Assembly: GCA_910588895.1 (NCBI GenBank)
Contig: CAJUSS010000044.1
Span: 1 to 24,757 of the forward strand
Origin: an uncultured Lachnospiraceae bacterium
Lineage (GTDB): Bacteria; Bacillota; Clostridia; Lachnospirales; Lachnospiraceae
DNA: 24,757 bases
Direction: 5' to 3'
Position numbers and translations under genes: made by a program. Shown here piece by piece: positions 15,408 to 23,132 of this stretch; the first letter of the stretch is position 1, and each line of letters opens with the position of its first letter. The notes below the pieces were generated by a model. The model did not search any database and was not told where the DNA came from. It saw nothing but the letters and a program-made list of their open reading frames with translations.

Positions 15408-16046
15408 CTATAACTTCGAATAACCGTACGCGTTCACCAGCGCGTCCAGCTTCTGTCCTTTTTTGCACAACGGACACTCTCTGTAGTCATAGTCCACATA
15501 ATCCGGCAGATCCTTCTTACCGAACACTGCCCGGACCGGCACGCCGGCTACATCCTCCACTGCGCTGAATATCGCAGATACACCCTGGAGCAGGCCGCCG
15601 TAATACTGGACGCTCTCGATCGCCTTGATCGCGGAAAAACCGGTGGTGACCGTCGCCATCAGGATGATCACATGCTTTTCCTTGACCATGGGGACGATAT
15701 TATCCCGGAAGATGATCTGGCTGTTATTGTTGAACTCCGGCTTCACGATATAGATCGTCTTGTGCTTGTTCATGGAGAGGAAACCGTTCCGGCTCAGCTC
15801 CTCGGCTAAGAAGGCCCCGATCACCTCCGTCCCTTCCATACAAACGATGGTATCGACGACGGTCCCGTACAAGTACATGCCGACCATACCCTTCGCAACA
15901 TCCTGCGCCTCAACGGCCCTGGTCTTTAATGTGGTCATATCAAGATAATAATTGATATGGGAGTGGTTAGTTGCAAAATGGCCCGGCGTCACCTTTAACG
16001 CGGCATTCGTACCGATCGTTGCGATCTTTCTGTACCTGGTCTCCAT
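15408..16046 (-). CDS. Type I phosphoribosyltransferase-like protein
   Basis: The 212-residue protein resembles orotate-phosphoribosyltransferase-like PRTases of Lachnospiraceae. The strand and loop VIILMATVTTGFSAIKAI (126-143) occupies the place of the PRPP motif. The usual two acidic residues before TTG (VDDVxTTG) are replaced by M-A-T-V, so normal PRPP catalysis is doubtful. The C-terminus has ECPLCKKGQKLDALVNAYG, with a CxxC pair, a feature I associate with this subgroup. AAAGGGG lies 7 nt before the ATG and a good promoter is upstream. It stands alone between two other minus-strand units. The actual substrate is unknown. Confidence 0.65.
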   Translation of the reverse strand: METRYRKIATIGTNAALKVTPGHFATNHSHINYYLDMTTLKTRAVEAQDVAKGMVGMYLYGTVVDTIVCMEGTEVIGAFLAEELSRNGFLSMNKHKTIYIVKPEFNNNSQIIFRDNIVPMVKEKHVIILMATVTTGFSAIKAIESVQYYGGLLQGVSAIFSAVEDVAGVPVRAVFGKKDLPDYVDYDYRECPLCKKGQKLDALVNAYGYSKL

Positions 16047-16098
16047 GAAAACACCCCTTTCCAGATCTGAAACATTTTTTTAACACGGCTGCTACTTA

Positions 16099-16127
16099 AT
16101 TATACCAAGATCTGGAAGATCGCGCAA
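16099..16127 (-). promoter_or_regulatory. Promoter of the phosphoribosyltransferase-like gene
   Basis: TTGCGC (16127-16122) and TATAAT (16104-16099) lie 17 bp apart on the minus strand, 53 bp before the ATG. It begins 9 bp after the stop of the receiver-domain gene, so the two genes are separately started. Confidence 0.7.
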
Positions 16128-16135
16128 CTAGGACT

Positions 16136-16939
16136 TCATCTTGTTTTCGCACATTTCTCTTTCATCTGAAAGTAATCCCTGATCCGCTGCTTGATCTCCG
16201 CCGGCTTTAAAAATTTCAGCAGATATCCTTCCGGCCTTAAGGCCAGCACCTTTTTCACACTCTCCGGATCGTCCAGGCTGGTCAAAAAGATGACCGGGAC
16301 ATCCGCAAATTCCTCCTCGGACCGGAGCATCTCCAGCACATGCCTTCCATCACAGACCGGCATCTCATAGTCCAACAGGACAAGGTCCGGCCGATCCAGA
16401 GTGATCGCCCGGATCGCGGACAATCCCGACTTGACCACAGAGACCTCATAGTCCTCACCCAGCAGTCTCCGCATCATCTGCCGCATGGTGATCGAATCAT
16501 CCACCACCAGGATCTTCTTTTTGGGGACCTCCTCCCTTGTCTGCAGATATCGTCCGATCTCCTCCATCGCATTATCGGCCCCGATCGGGGTCCCGATCCC
16601 CTCCTGGAGAAGATGCGGCGCGATCACACAATAAGCAAAATATCCCCCTGGCGTATTGAACAGAAGACTGATCTGCGGGTTCTTTTCTCCGATCACCTCC
16701 TGGAACTGATCGTAGCTCAGGAGATTTTCTTCCTTCAGTTCAAATTGCTGCAGGGACGGGAAATGCTGCATGATACGCCATACAAATTGCCTTGCTGTAT
16801 ATCTGGTCGCATTGACCAGCACGATATCCAGCTTATCGGAGCGGATCCCCATGATCCTTCCCACGGTCTGGATGATGATCTTTTCCTCAAAGACCAGGAT
16901 GACTTCCCACTTTTTATCTCCGCCATCCGTACCGTACAC
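16136..16939 (-). CDS. CheX-like/receiver-domain protein with uncertain start
   Basis: The 267-residue frame ends in a receiver domain (142-260) with D147-D148, phosphoacceptor D190 in LVLLDYEMPVCDG, T220 and K242. The lysine is followed by phenylalanine instead of the usual proline. The first 115 residues (VILVFEEKIIIQTVGRIMG, then LLFNTPGGYFAYCV) look like the second half of a CheX-type domain. The only start is a GTG at 16939 with no usable ribosome binding site. The same frame stays open for 19 more codons (reading SDTYGGERFGKGVYYRLV) back to the TAG stop of the hemerythrin gene. The protein may be 5'-truncated or part of a broken fusion. A signalling role is inferred. Confidence 0.65.
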   Translation of the reverse strand: MYGTDGGDKKWEVILVFEEKIIIQTVGRIMGIRSDKLDIVLVNATRYTARQFVWRIMQHFPSLQQFELKEENLLSYDQFQEVIGEKNPQISLLFNTPGGYFAYCVIAPHLLQEGIGTPIGADNAMEEIGRYLQTREEVPKKKILVVDDSITMRQMMRRLLGEDYEVSVVKSGLSAIRAITLDRPDLVLLDYEMPVCDGRHVLEMLRSEEEFADVPVIFLTSLDDPESVKKVLALRPEGYLLKFLKPAEIKQRIRDYFQMKEKCAKTR

Positions 16940-16996
16940 TAACCGATAATATACGCCTTTCCCGAAACGTTCGCCCCCATAGGTGTCGCTGACGAT

Positions 16997-17497
16997 CTAC
17001 GCCTCCAGCTGGAACATATCATCCAAAAGCTTTACGATCACCTTTTTTATCTCTGCAAGCTCCTCATCCGGCAAAAGGTCCACCCATTTGCTTATCTCAT
17101 CCCCGGCGATCGCCCGGTCTTCTGTCAACGTATGGCCGATCAGCCACCCGGCGCAGACTCCCAAAAAGTGATCGACAGCATCCAAAGAATAGTCCTGGGC
17201 GATCAGCTCCTGCTCCAGTGCTGGCAGCGTCTCTTCCCGAAATCCCTTATGTAAACGCTTGTGCATCTCAAGTTCTTTATGCTCTATGAACTCCATATAA
17301 ACTTCTTCGTCTAAAAAATGCTGGAGCGCGTGTTCCTTTAAGTATCGGATCCCATCCTTATATTTTTCAGGGTCTATCTTTTCCTCATCCCTTAAGGCAA
17401 AAAGCTCGTTGATGATCCCAAAGAGCTTTTGATGTTCCCTGTCAATGTTGTCTACTCCGATATTATACTCGTCCTTCCATATCAGCTGGTTTTCCAT
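16997..17497 (-). CDS. Bacteriohemerythrin
   Basis: The 166-residue four-helix protein binds O2 or related diatomics at a di-iron site. The whole ligand set is present: H22 in DREHQKLF, H60 and E64 in HFLDEE, H79 and H83 in HKRLH, and H122 with D127 in HTLTED. It starts MENQLIWKDEYNIGVDNID, typical of the family. AAGGAGG lies 9 nt before the ATG at 17497, so the longer frame from 17521 is rejected. It is likely cytosolic (no signal peptide or TM segment) and may protect against or sense oxygen. It lies upstream of the receiver-domain gene in the same frame, separated by a single TAG and 19 codons. Confidence 0.9.
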   Translation of the reverse strand: MENQLIWKDEYNIGVDNIDREHQKLFGIINELFALRDEEKIDPEKYKDGIRYLKEHALQHFLDEEVYMEFIEHKELEMHKRLHKGFREETLPALEQELIAQDYSLDAVDHFLGVCAGWLIGHTLTEDRAIAGDEISKWVDLLPDEELAEIKKVIVKLLDDMFQLEA

Positions 17498-17680
17498 GTA
17501 AATGATCCTCCTTTTCTGCAACCTAGCCTTATTTCCCTGATGATCTTTTGAGCTTCGAAGTTTCCCTGATGGTCGGCTCTGTTTTTCATTTTACTTTATA
17601 TTTCCCATAGATACTATACCTTAAGATAAAGAAAAAGTAAATGCCATATCCGTAAGATCCAACAAATCGTCTGTTCCTCC

Positions 17681-17735
17681 GTTACTCTTCTCACCCACGC
17701 CAATTGCTGTTTATACGCAGGCGCATGATCAGTCA
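17681..17735 (+). repeat. Dispersed repeat, copy C (one arm)
   Basis: GTTACTCTTCTCACCCACGC is followed by CAATTGCTGTTTATACGCAG, matching the right half of copy B read on the minus strand (arm, TTGCTGT, GC-rich stretch with ATG). No mirrored arm is found within 200 bp, so this copy is half a unit or decayed. Confidence 0.6.
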
Positions 17736-17939
17736 CCGGTCTGCAGTCTCAAACTTTCTTCTTCTGCAATATCGCACAAGATCTTCTTTTTTTCTCTCAA
17801 AAAAGAGGACGGATAGCCGGAACTTTTCTCTTCTTTCCCAGATCCTGCTTTCGACATAGACAATATCGTTTGAAAATCTTTTTTTCTGGTCAATCCAGGA
17901 GAAGATTTACATCTCCCTATATGCTACATTTTACTTATA

Positions 17940-17990
17940 GAAATTGCTCAAGCGCGCAGGGGATTTTTAAAGAAAAATCTGTGCAATTTC
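17940..17990. promoter_or_regulatory. Nested palindrome upstream of the TRAP operon
   Basis: GAAATTGC (17940-17947) is mirrored by GCAATTTC (17983-17990). Between them GGATTTTT and AAAAATC pair around a few bases, with CGCAG opposite CTGTG. The 51-bp site is 59 bp before the dctP ATG. It could be an operator for the AraC regulator or another factor, or a leader structure. Confidence 0.45.
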
Positions 17991-18048
17991 CATAATTCTC
18001 GCCCAATGATCTTATGGATATCGCCCAGAAGAAAAGGAGAAAGTAAAA

Positions 18049-19071
18049 ATGAAAAGTTGGAAAAAAACGCTGGGTATTGCGGTCAGCGCTGCAGGTGTCC
18101 TCATCGTAGGTGCTACCTTCTTCTCGGTAGCAGGGACCAGCTCGGGAGACACCGTGGAGATCCGTCTGGCCCATAACCAGGCCGCGGGCTCAGAGATCGC
18201 CGATTCGATCGCAAAGATCGCAGAGTTCGCGGCAGAAGATCCCAGCCAAAAACTGGATGTCTCCATCTATGCCAGCGGGGTGTTGGGAACGGAAAAGGAA
18301 GAGATCGAAATGGTCCAGGCGGGGGTACTGGATATGGCAAAAGTGAGCTCCAACACTTTAGGGCAATTTAAAGATGAATATTCCATCTTTGCCGTTCCTT
18401 ATCTGTTCCAGAGTCAGGAGCACTATTACGCCGCCTGTGAGAACAGCGAAAAGGTAAAGGAGCTGTTCCAGTCCACCGCAGAGGACGGATACATCGCGAT
18501 CGGATACTACGCCAATGGCTCCCGTAACTTCTATCTGAAAGAAAATATCCCCTGTACAGACCCGTCCGTGCTGAAGGGCAAAAAGATCCGCTCCATGCCC
18601 AGCTCCACTTCCATGGACATGATCGAGCTCATGGGCGGCTCTCCCGTACCTATGGCCGGCGGTGAGACCTACAGCGCGCTGCAGCAGGGCATCGTGGACG
18701 GAGCCGAAAATACCGAGCTGGTGCTGACCGTAGACGGGCACGAGGATCTGGTAAAGGCCTATACCTACACGGAGCACCAGTATTCTCCGGATATCTACAT
18801 CATCAGCACAAAGACCTGGAACCGCTTGAGCGACGGACAAAAGGAGCTTTTGGTCTCCTCGATCCAAAAGGCGAATGATAACTTTAAAAATCTCTACAAC
18901 GGCATGATGGCTGAAGCGATCGTGGAAGCCGAAGAGCATGGCGTGACCGTTTATCGGGATATCGATAAGACCGCTTTCATCGAAGCCGTCCAGCCGGTGC
19001 ATCAGGACTATTGTGCCAAGGGCGAGAGCTATAAGGCCCTGTACGAGGATATCCAGAAATACGCACAGTAA
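18049..19071 (+). CDS. dctP: TRAP transporter substrate-binding protein (DctP family)
   Basis: This 340-residue extracytoplasmic protein captures an organic acid, probably a uronate or similar sugar acid, for the TRAP permease. An N-terminal signal or anchor (residues 5-29) lacks a lipobox cysteine. The mature domain has LAHNQAAGS near its start, ASGVLGTEKEEIEMVQAG (75-92), R181 in GKKIRSMPSS, which binds the carboxylate in the family, and ALQQGIVDGAENT (210-222). AAAAGGAG lies 9 nt before the ATG. It is the first gene of a dctPQM operon. The uronate substrate is inferred from the GH105 and esterase genes nearby. Confidence 0.92.
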   Translation: MKSWKKTLGIAVSAAGVLIVGATFFSVAGTSSGDTVEIRLAHNQAAGSEIADSIAKIAEFAAEDPSQKLDVSIYASGVLGTEKEEIEMVQAGVLDMAKVSSNTLGQFKDEYSIFAVPYLFQSQEHYYAACENSEKVKELFQSTAEDGYIAIGYYANGSRNFYLKENIPCTDPSVLKGKKIRSMPSSTSMDMIELMGGSPVPMAGGETYSALQQGIVDGAENTELVLTVDGHEDLVKAYTYTEHQYSPDIYIISTKTWNRLSDGQKELLVSSIQKANDNFKNLYNGMMAEAIVEAEEHGVTVYRDIDKTAFIEAVQPVHQDYCAKGESYKALYEDIQKYAQ

Positions 19072-19088
19072 GTGCAAGGAGGAGCAAA

Positions 19089-19556
19089 ATGAAACGATTA
19101 GACAAAGTTTTAGAGACCTTATTAGGCCTCATGGTGGCTGTGATGGTGCTGGGTTGCTTCTGGCAGGTGTTCACCCGCTTCGTCTTAAATAGCCCCAGCA
19201 AATATACAGAAGAGCTGCTGCGCTATCTGCTGATCTGGATGACCATGATCGGGGTCCCCTATGCCTTCGGCAAGGACCGCCATCTGTCGATCAACTTAGT
19301 TACCCGTTCCTTTAGCCCCAAAGCCATGGTGATCACCAAGATCGGCATCGAGGTCTTGATCCTGTTCTTGAGCATCTTTGTCATGATCGCAGGCGGCTGG
19401 ATGGTGACCACTAATTCCAGCGGTCAGATCTCCCCGGCCCTACATATGCCCATGGAGCTCTACTATGCCTGTGTCCCCATCGGCGGCATCCTGATGGTCC
19501 TCTATGGCGTGGACCATCTGATCCGATATTCGAAGCAAGTAAAGGAGGTAAGATAA
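19089..19556 (+). CDS. dctQ: TRAP transporter small permease (DctQ family)
   Basis: The 155-residue membrane protein has four hydrophobic segments, as in DctQ subunits, with the conserved middle WMTMIGVPYAFGKDRHLSIN (about 53-72) between segments 2 and 3. It pairs with the large permease. GGAG lies 7 nt before the ATG, 17 bp after dctP. Its TAA overlaps the dctM ATG by one base (TAATG), so translation of the two is coupled. Confidence 0.92.
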   Translation: MKRLDKVLETLLGLMVAVMVLGCFWQVFTRFVLNSPSKYTEELLRYLLIWMTMIGVPYAFGKDRHLSINLVTRSFSPKAMVITKIGIEVLILFLSIFVMIAGGWMVTTNSSGQISPALHMPMELYYACVPIGGILMVLYGVDHLIRYSKQVKEVR

Positions 19557-20860
19557 TGCAGATCCAGGCAGCGATCGTCCTACTCATCGTATTTTTCCTG
19601 CTGTTGGCCTACGGTACCCCTGTATCCTTCAGCATCATCAGCGCAGCGCTGGTAACGATCATCATGTTTTTGACCCCGAATTTTGGGATGTTCATCTCCG
19701 CCCAGAAGATGGTAGGCGGCATCGACAGCTTTTCTCTTTTGGCCGTTCCTTTCTTTATCCTAGCCGGTCTCCTGATGAGCAGCGGCGGTATCGCCAGGCG
19801 GCTGGTGAACCTGGCTCTGATGGTCCTTGGCCGTGTGCCCGGTTCTCTGGCCCTGACCAATGTGGCAGGCAATGCCATGTTCGGTTCCATCTCCGGCTCC
19901 GGGATCGCGGCTGCTACCGCGATCGGCGGTGTCATGAACCCACTGGAAAAAGAGCACGGCTATGACGAGACCTTCTCCGCAGCCGTGAACATCGCCTCTG
20001 CCCCTGTAGGCCAGCTTATCCCGCCCACCACCGCTCCTATCATCTACTCTACAGCTGCAGGCGGCATCTCTGTGGCCGCCCTCCTGATGGCCGGGTGGAT
20101 CCCAGGCCTCTTATGGGCAGGCTTATGTATGCTGGTGGCATTTCTCTATGGGATAAAGCACGATTATACGATCAAAGGTGAGCGCCTGACCCTGGCCGCT
20201 GCCGGCAAGACCATATGGGAAGCGGTCCCCAGCCTGTTCTTGATCGTCATCATCATCGGCGGCATCCTGTCCGGCTATTTCACTCCCACAGAAGCTTCCG
20301 GCGTGGCGGTCGTCTACGCGTTCATCTTGTCGGTATTTATCTACAAGAGCATCAAGCCCTCCGAGGTCCCAAAGATCTTGACGGAAACAGCAGTCATGAC
20401 CACGATCGTCATGCTGATCATCGGCGCTTCTTCTGTCCTCAGCTTTGTGTTATCCTTTACCGGGCTCCCCCAGGCCATCAGCTCCCTGCTCTTAAGTGTG
20501 TCAGACAATAAGATCGTGATCTTGCTGATCATCAACCTGATCTTGCTGATCGTGGGTACCTTTATGGATATGGCGCCTGCCCTGCTAATCTTCACCCCGA
20601 TCTTCCTCCCGGTGATCAAGAACTTAGGGATGGATCCGATCCAGTTCGGCGCTATGATCATCATGAACCTGGCGATCGGAACCATCACCCCGCCGGTAGG
20701 CAGCGTGCTCTTTGTAGGCTGCAGCGTGGCCAAGCTGCCAGTAGAGGATGTGATGAAAAAGCTGGTGCCTTATTTCCTGGTGATCGCGGCAGGGCTCCTG
20801 CTGGTGACCTTTGTTCCCGCCTTCTCCATGTGGCTGCCAGGCGTGCTGGGACTTTTGTAG
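19556..20860 (+). CDS. dctM: TRAP transporter large permease (DctM family)
   Basis: The 434-residue polytopic protein moves the substrate with a sodium or proton gradient. It has about a dozen hydrophobic segments and the family motifs FFILAGLLMSSGGIARRLV (about 64-82), GNAMFGSISGSGIAAATAIG (103-122), IPPTTAPIIY, and the repeated-half motif NLAIGTITPPVG. AAAGGAGG lies before the ATG inside dctQ. Length and motifs are complete. Its last 91 bp are also read, on the other strand, as the tail of the AraC gene. No terminator is evident between the convergent genes. Confidence 0.93.
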   Translation: MQIQAAIVLLIVFFLLLAYGTPVSFSIISAALVTIIMFLTPNFGMFISAQKMVGGIDSFSLLAVPFFILAGLLMSSGGIARRLVNLALMVLGRVPGSLALTNVAGNAMFGSISGSGIAAATAIGGVMNPLEKEHGYDETFSAAVNIASAPVGQLIPPTTAPIIYSTAAGGISVAALLMAGWIPGLLWAGLCMLVAFLYGIKHDYTIKGERLTLAAAGKTIWEAVPSLFLIVIIIGGILSGYFTPTEASGVAVVYAFILSVFIYKSIKPSEVPKILTETAVMTTIVMLIIGASSVLSFVLSFTGLPQAISSLLLSVSDNKIVILLIINLILLIVGTFMDMAPALLIFTPIFLPVIKNLGMDPIQFGAMIIMNLAIGTITPPVGSVLFVGCSVAKLPVEDVMKKLVPYFLVIAAGLLLVTFVPAFSMWLPGVLGLL

Positions 20861-21795
20861 GACGTGCTGTCATGCTGGATGAAGCTGGAACGATGAGGCT
20901 CCTCGGTAAATGCCACCTCAGGTCCATTGGTGTAAGTGACCATGTTGAGCGTCTTCCGGTACTTTAAGGGGGAAAGGGTCATATAGGTCTTGAACATGCG
21001 CTCAAAATAGGTCAGACTCTCATAACCCAGGGCATGGGCGATATCCGATATGCTCATGTCCGTTTCCTCCAGATACCGTTTTGCCTTGCGGATGCGGTGG
21101 ATATTGGTATACTCGCTGATGGTATATCCGGTGATCTCCTTAAAGATCCGGCAGATGTACGAACGGCTTAAGTAGAACTGGTCCACCAGCTCATCTAAGG
21201 AGATCGCCCGCTCACAATTCTGGGACAGGTAATCGGCGATCTTGTAAGCTGCCTTATATTTCGGGCTGTCCTGGTCATTAGGGATCTCCTTCTTCTGCCT
21301 GCGGACGAAGGCCATCAGCTTAAAAAGCCAGGATAAGATATCCAGATCGATCCCGATCTTATAATTATGCCCTCTGGCATCCAGGGCATGGCGCACGCTG
21401 CGGAACAGGGTCAAGATCAGCCCCTGCTGTTCCCGGTCCAGATGATAGACTCCATAGTGCTCATCAAAAAACCGGATCAGCTGCAGAGCGGGGTAGATCC
21501 TGTCATACTCCTCCATCTTATTTCGGGAGACATACAGGATGATCCGGTTATGGCCCTCGTTGGAACCGGACACGGATCTGGTCATATGGATCAGATTGGA
21601 ATCCACCAAGATCAGATCCCCGGCCCGGGCGATATACTCCCGGTTATTGAAAAAAAACACCCGCTCTCCCTCTACGATATAAAAGATCTCGTATTGGGTG
21701 TGGAAATGCTTGACACGCATATCAAATTTTTCATAGCGGACCATCTGCTCTAAGGCGATCCCGTCGGTCTCGCCGTAGTAGGTTATCTTTTCCAT
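20770..21795 (-). CDS. AraC-family regulator with a C-terminal run-on
   Basis: The 341-residue regulator has an N-terminal cupin-type ligand domain (about 20-100, with HFHTQYEIFYI and ARAGDLILVDSNLIH) and a C-terminal double HTH (about 190-290, ending YFERMFKTYMTLSPLKYRK). Most relatives stop just after this point. Here about 50 low-complexity residues follow, and the last 30 codons are antisense to the end of dctM, so the native stop seems to have been lost. AAAGG lies 7 nt before the ATG at 21795; a longer frame to 21822 lacks support. It is convergent to dctM and divergent from the GH105 gene and probably controls one or both in response to a sugar acid. Confidence 0.85.
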   Translation of the reverse strand: MEKITYYGETDGIALEQMVRYEKFDMRVKHFHTQYEIFYIVEGERVFFFNNREYIARAGDLILVDSNLIHMTRSVSGSNEGHNRIILYVSRNKMEEYDRIYPALQLIRFFDEHYGVYHLDREQQGLILTLFRSVRHALDARGHNYKIGIDLDILSWLFKLMAFVRRQKKEIPNDQDSPKYKAAYKIADYLSQNCERAISLDELVDQFYLSRSYICRIFKEITGYTISEYTNIHRIRKAKRYLEETDMSISDIAHALGYESLTYFERMFKTYMTLSPLKYRKTLNMVTYTNGPEVAFTEEPHRSSFIQHDSTSYKSPSTPGSHMEKAGTKVTSRSPAAITRK

Positions 21796-21910
21796 ATAGC
21801 TACCTTTCTTTTTTTGTATCATTGGATCGATCTTTCACTGATCAGCCTATATCTTGTTGACTGCTGAACAGATCATCCAACCGTTCTTTAAATATGATTA
21901 TAGTGTAAAT

Positions 21911-21927
21911 GCTGGAAAAAATCCAGC
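21911..21927 (+). promoter_or_regulatory. Hairpin in the GH105 leader
   Basis: GCTGGA and TCCAGC form a perfect 6-bp stem around five A, four bases before the GGAGGG ribosome binding site of the GH105 gene. It could affect translation or mRNA stability. No strong promoter was identified between the AraC start and this point; TATAGT near 21899 is a weak -10 candidate. Confidence 0.35.
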
Positions 21928-21940
21928 TTTGGAGGGAAAA

Positions 21941-23059
21941 ATGAAACATATCGATCAAAATAGATTAGAGAAAAAATTAGACCTGGTCATCCATAAACTG
22001 ATGAACTTAGGCGGACCGGAAGATGAGCAGGAGCTGGCAGAAGGCGGCGAGAAGATCGGATTTTTCAAAAGGGATTTCGGGATCCATGAGTGGGACTGGC
22101 CCCAGGGCGTAGGACTCTATGGCCTGCTGAAGATCATGCAGATCAAGGACAGGGACGACTATCAGGATTTCCTCTACCGCTGGTTCAAGGATAACATCAG
22201 CGCAGGGCTGCCGTCCAAGAACATCAATACCACCACCCCTCTTTTGACCCTTGCAGAGTTAAACGACCTCTACCACGATGAGCAGTTCGAGACCCTGTGC
22301 CTAAAATGGGCGGACTGGCTGATGTGCTGTCTGCCCAGGACCAAAGAAGGCGGGTTCCAGCATGTGACCAGTGCCAATGGAGACCGCCAGGGCGTCCGCC
22401 TCAATGAAAACGAGATGTGGATCGACACGTTGTTCATGACCGTCCTGTTCCTTAACCGGATGGGCCAGAAATATGGCCGGCAGGAGTGGATCGACGAATC
22501 CATCCATCAGGTCCTGATGCACATCAAGTACCTGTTCGACAAGCAGACCGGTCTCTTCTACCACGGCTGGACCTTCAATGAATACAATAACTTCGGCGGC
22601 ATCTTCTGGTGCCGGGGCAACAGCTGGTTCACCTTAGGCATCCTGGATTATATCGATATGTTCGAGGGGACCATGAATGCAGGATTAAAGGCCTTTATCA
22701 TCGACACCTACAAGGCCCAGGTGGCAAAACTGAAGGAACTGCAAGATCCCAGCGGCCTATGGCACACCGTGCTCTTAGACAATACCAGTTATCTGGAGAC
22801 CTCCGGCACCGCCGCCATCACCGCAGGCATCTTAAAGGGGATCCGGTATGGGATCTTGGACGATTCCTATCTCCCCTGTGCCTCCAAGGCCATCAACGGG
22901 ATCTTAGACAATATCGATGAGGACGGAACTGTCCTGAACGTATCCGGCGGTACCGGGATGGGCTACAATGCAGATCATTATAAAAACATCCTGATCGCAC
23001 CCATGGCTTATGGCCAGTCCCTGACGATCTTAGCTCTGGCTGAGGCACTGGCCATGTGA
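21941..23059 (+). CDS. GH105 unsaturated rhamnogalacturonyl hydrolase
   Basis: The 372-residue enzyme is an (alpha/alpha)6 barrel of the YteR/RhiN family that removes the unsaturated uronic acid left by pectin lyases. The length equals that of YteR (about 373). D162 in EMWIDTLFM matches the family's catalytic aspartate. WDWPQGVGLYGL (51-62), TGLFYHGW, WCRGNSW and DPSGLWHTVL are further family motifs. No signal peptide is seen, so it acts in the cytosol on imported oligosaccharides. The frame opens earlier at 21854, but GGAGGG lies 4 nt before the ATG at 21941. It is divergent from the AraC gene and followed by the SGNH esterase gene. Confidence 0.93.
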   Translation: MKHIDQNRLEKKLDLVIHKLMNLGGPEDEQELAEGGEKIGFFKRDFGIHEWDWPQGVGLYGLLKIMQIKDRDDYQDFLYRWFKDNISAGLPSKNINTTTPLLTLAELNDLYHDEQFETLCLKWADWLMCCLPRTKEGGFQHVTSANGDRQGVRLNENEMWIDTLFMTVLFLNRMGQKYGRQEWIDESIHQVLMHIKYLFDKQTGLFYHGWTFNEYNNFGGIFWCRGNSWFTLGILDYIDMFEGTMNAGLKAFIIDTYKAQVAKLKELQDPSGLWHTVLLDNTSYLETSGTAAITAGILKGIRYGILDDSYLPCASKAINGILDNIDEDGTVLNVSGGTGMGYNADHYKNILIAPMAYGQSLTILALAEALAM

Positions 23060-23132
23060 TCGATGACCATGGCGCTGTCCGAAAATGCAGCCCGATACAC
23101 TCTAATCCTTCCGGGCAGAAAGGAGGCGTAAG

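Larger units (their letters stand above)
17498..18048. other. Intergenic region between hemerythrin and the TRAP operon
   Basis: This 551-bp divergent gap contains a single arm of the dispersed repeat (17681-17735) and a nested palindrome (17940-17990). A weak leftward promoter (TTTACT, 17 bp, TATAGT) lies near 17610-17640. The part from 17740 to 17900 is T-rich with no supported gene. A clear sigma-A promoter for the TRAP operon was not found. Confidence 0.55.

Noticed and set aside
17254..17273. Catabolite-response element resembling TGTAAACGCTTGTGCA
   Set aside because: The half-sites are two bases too far apart for a cre site and it lies inside the hemerythrin coding region.
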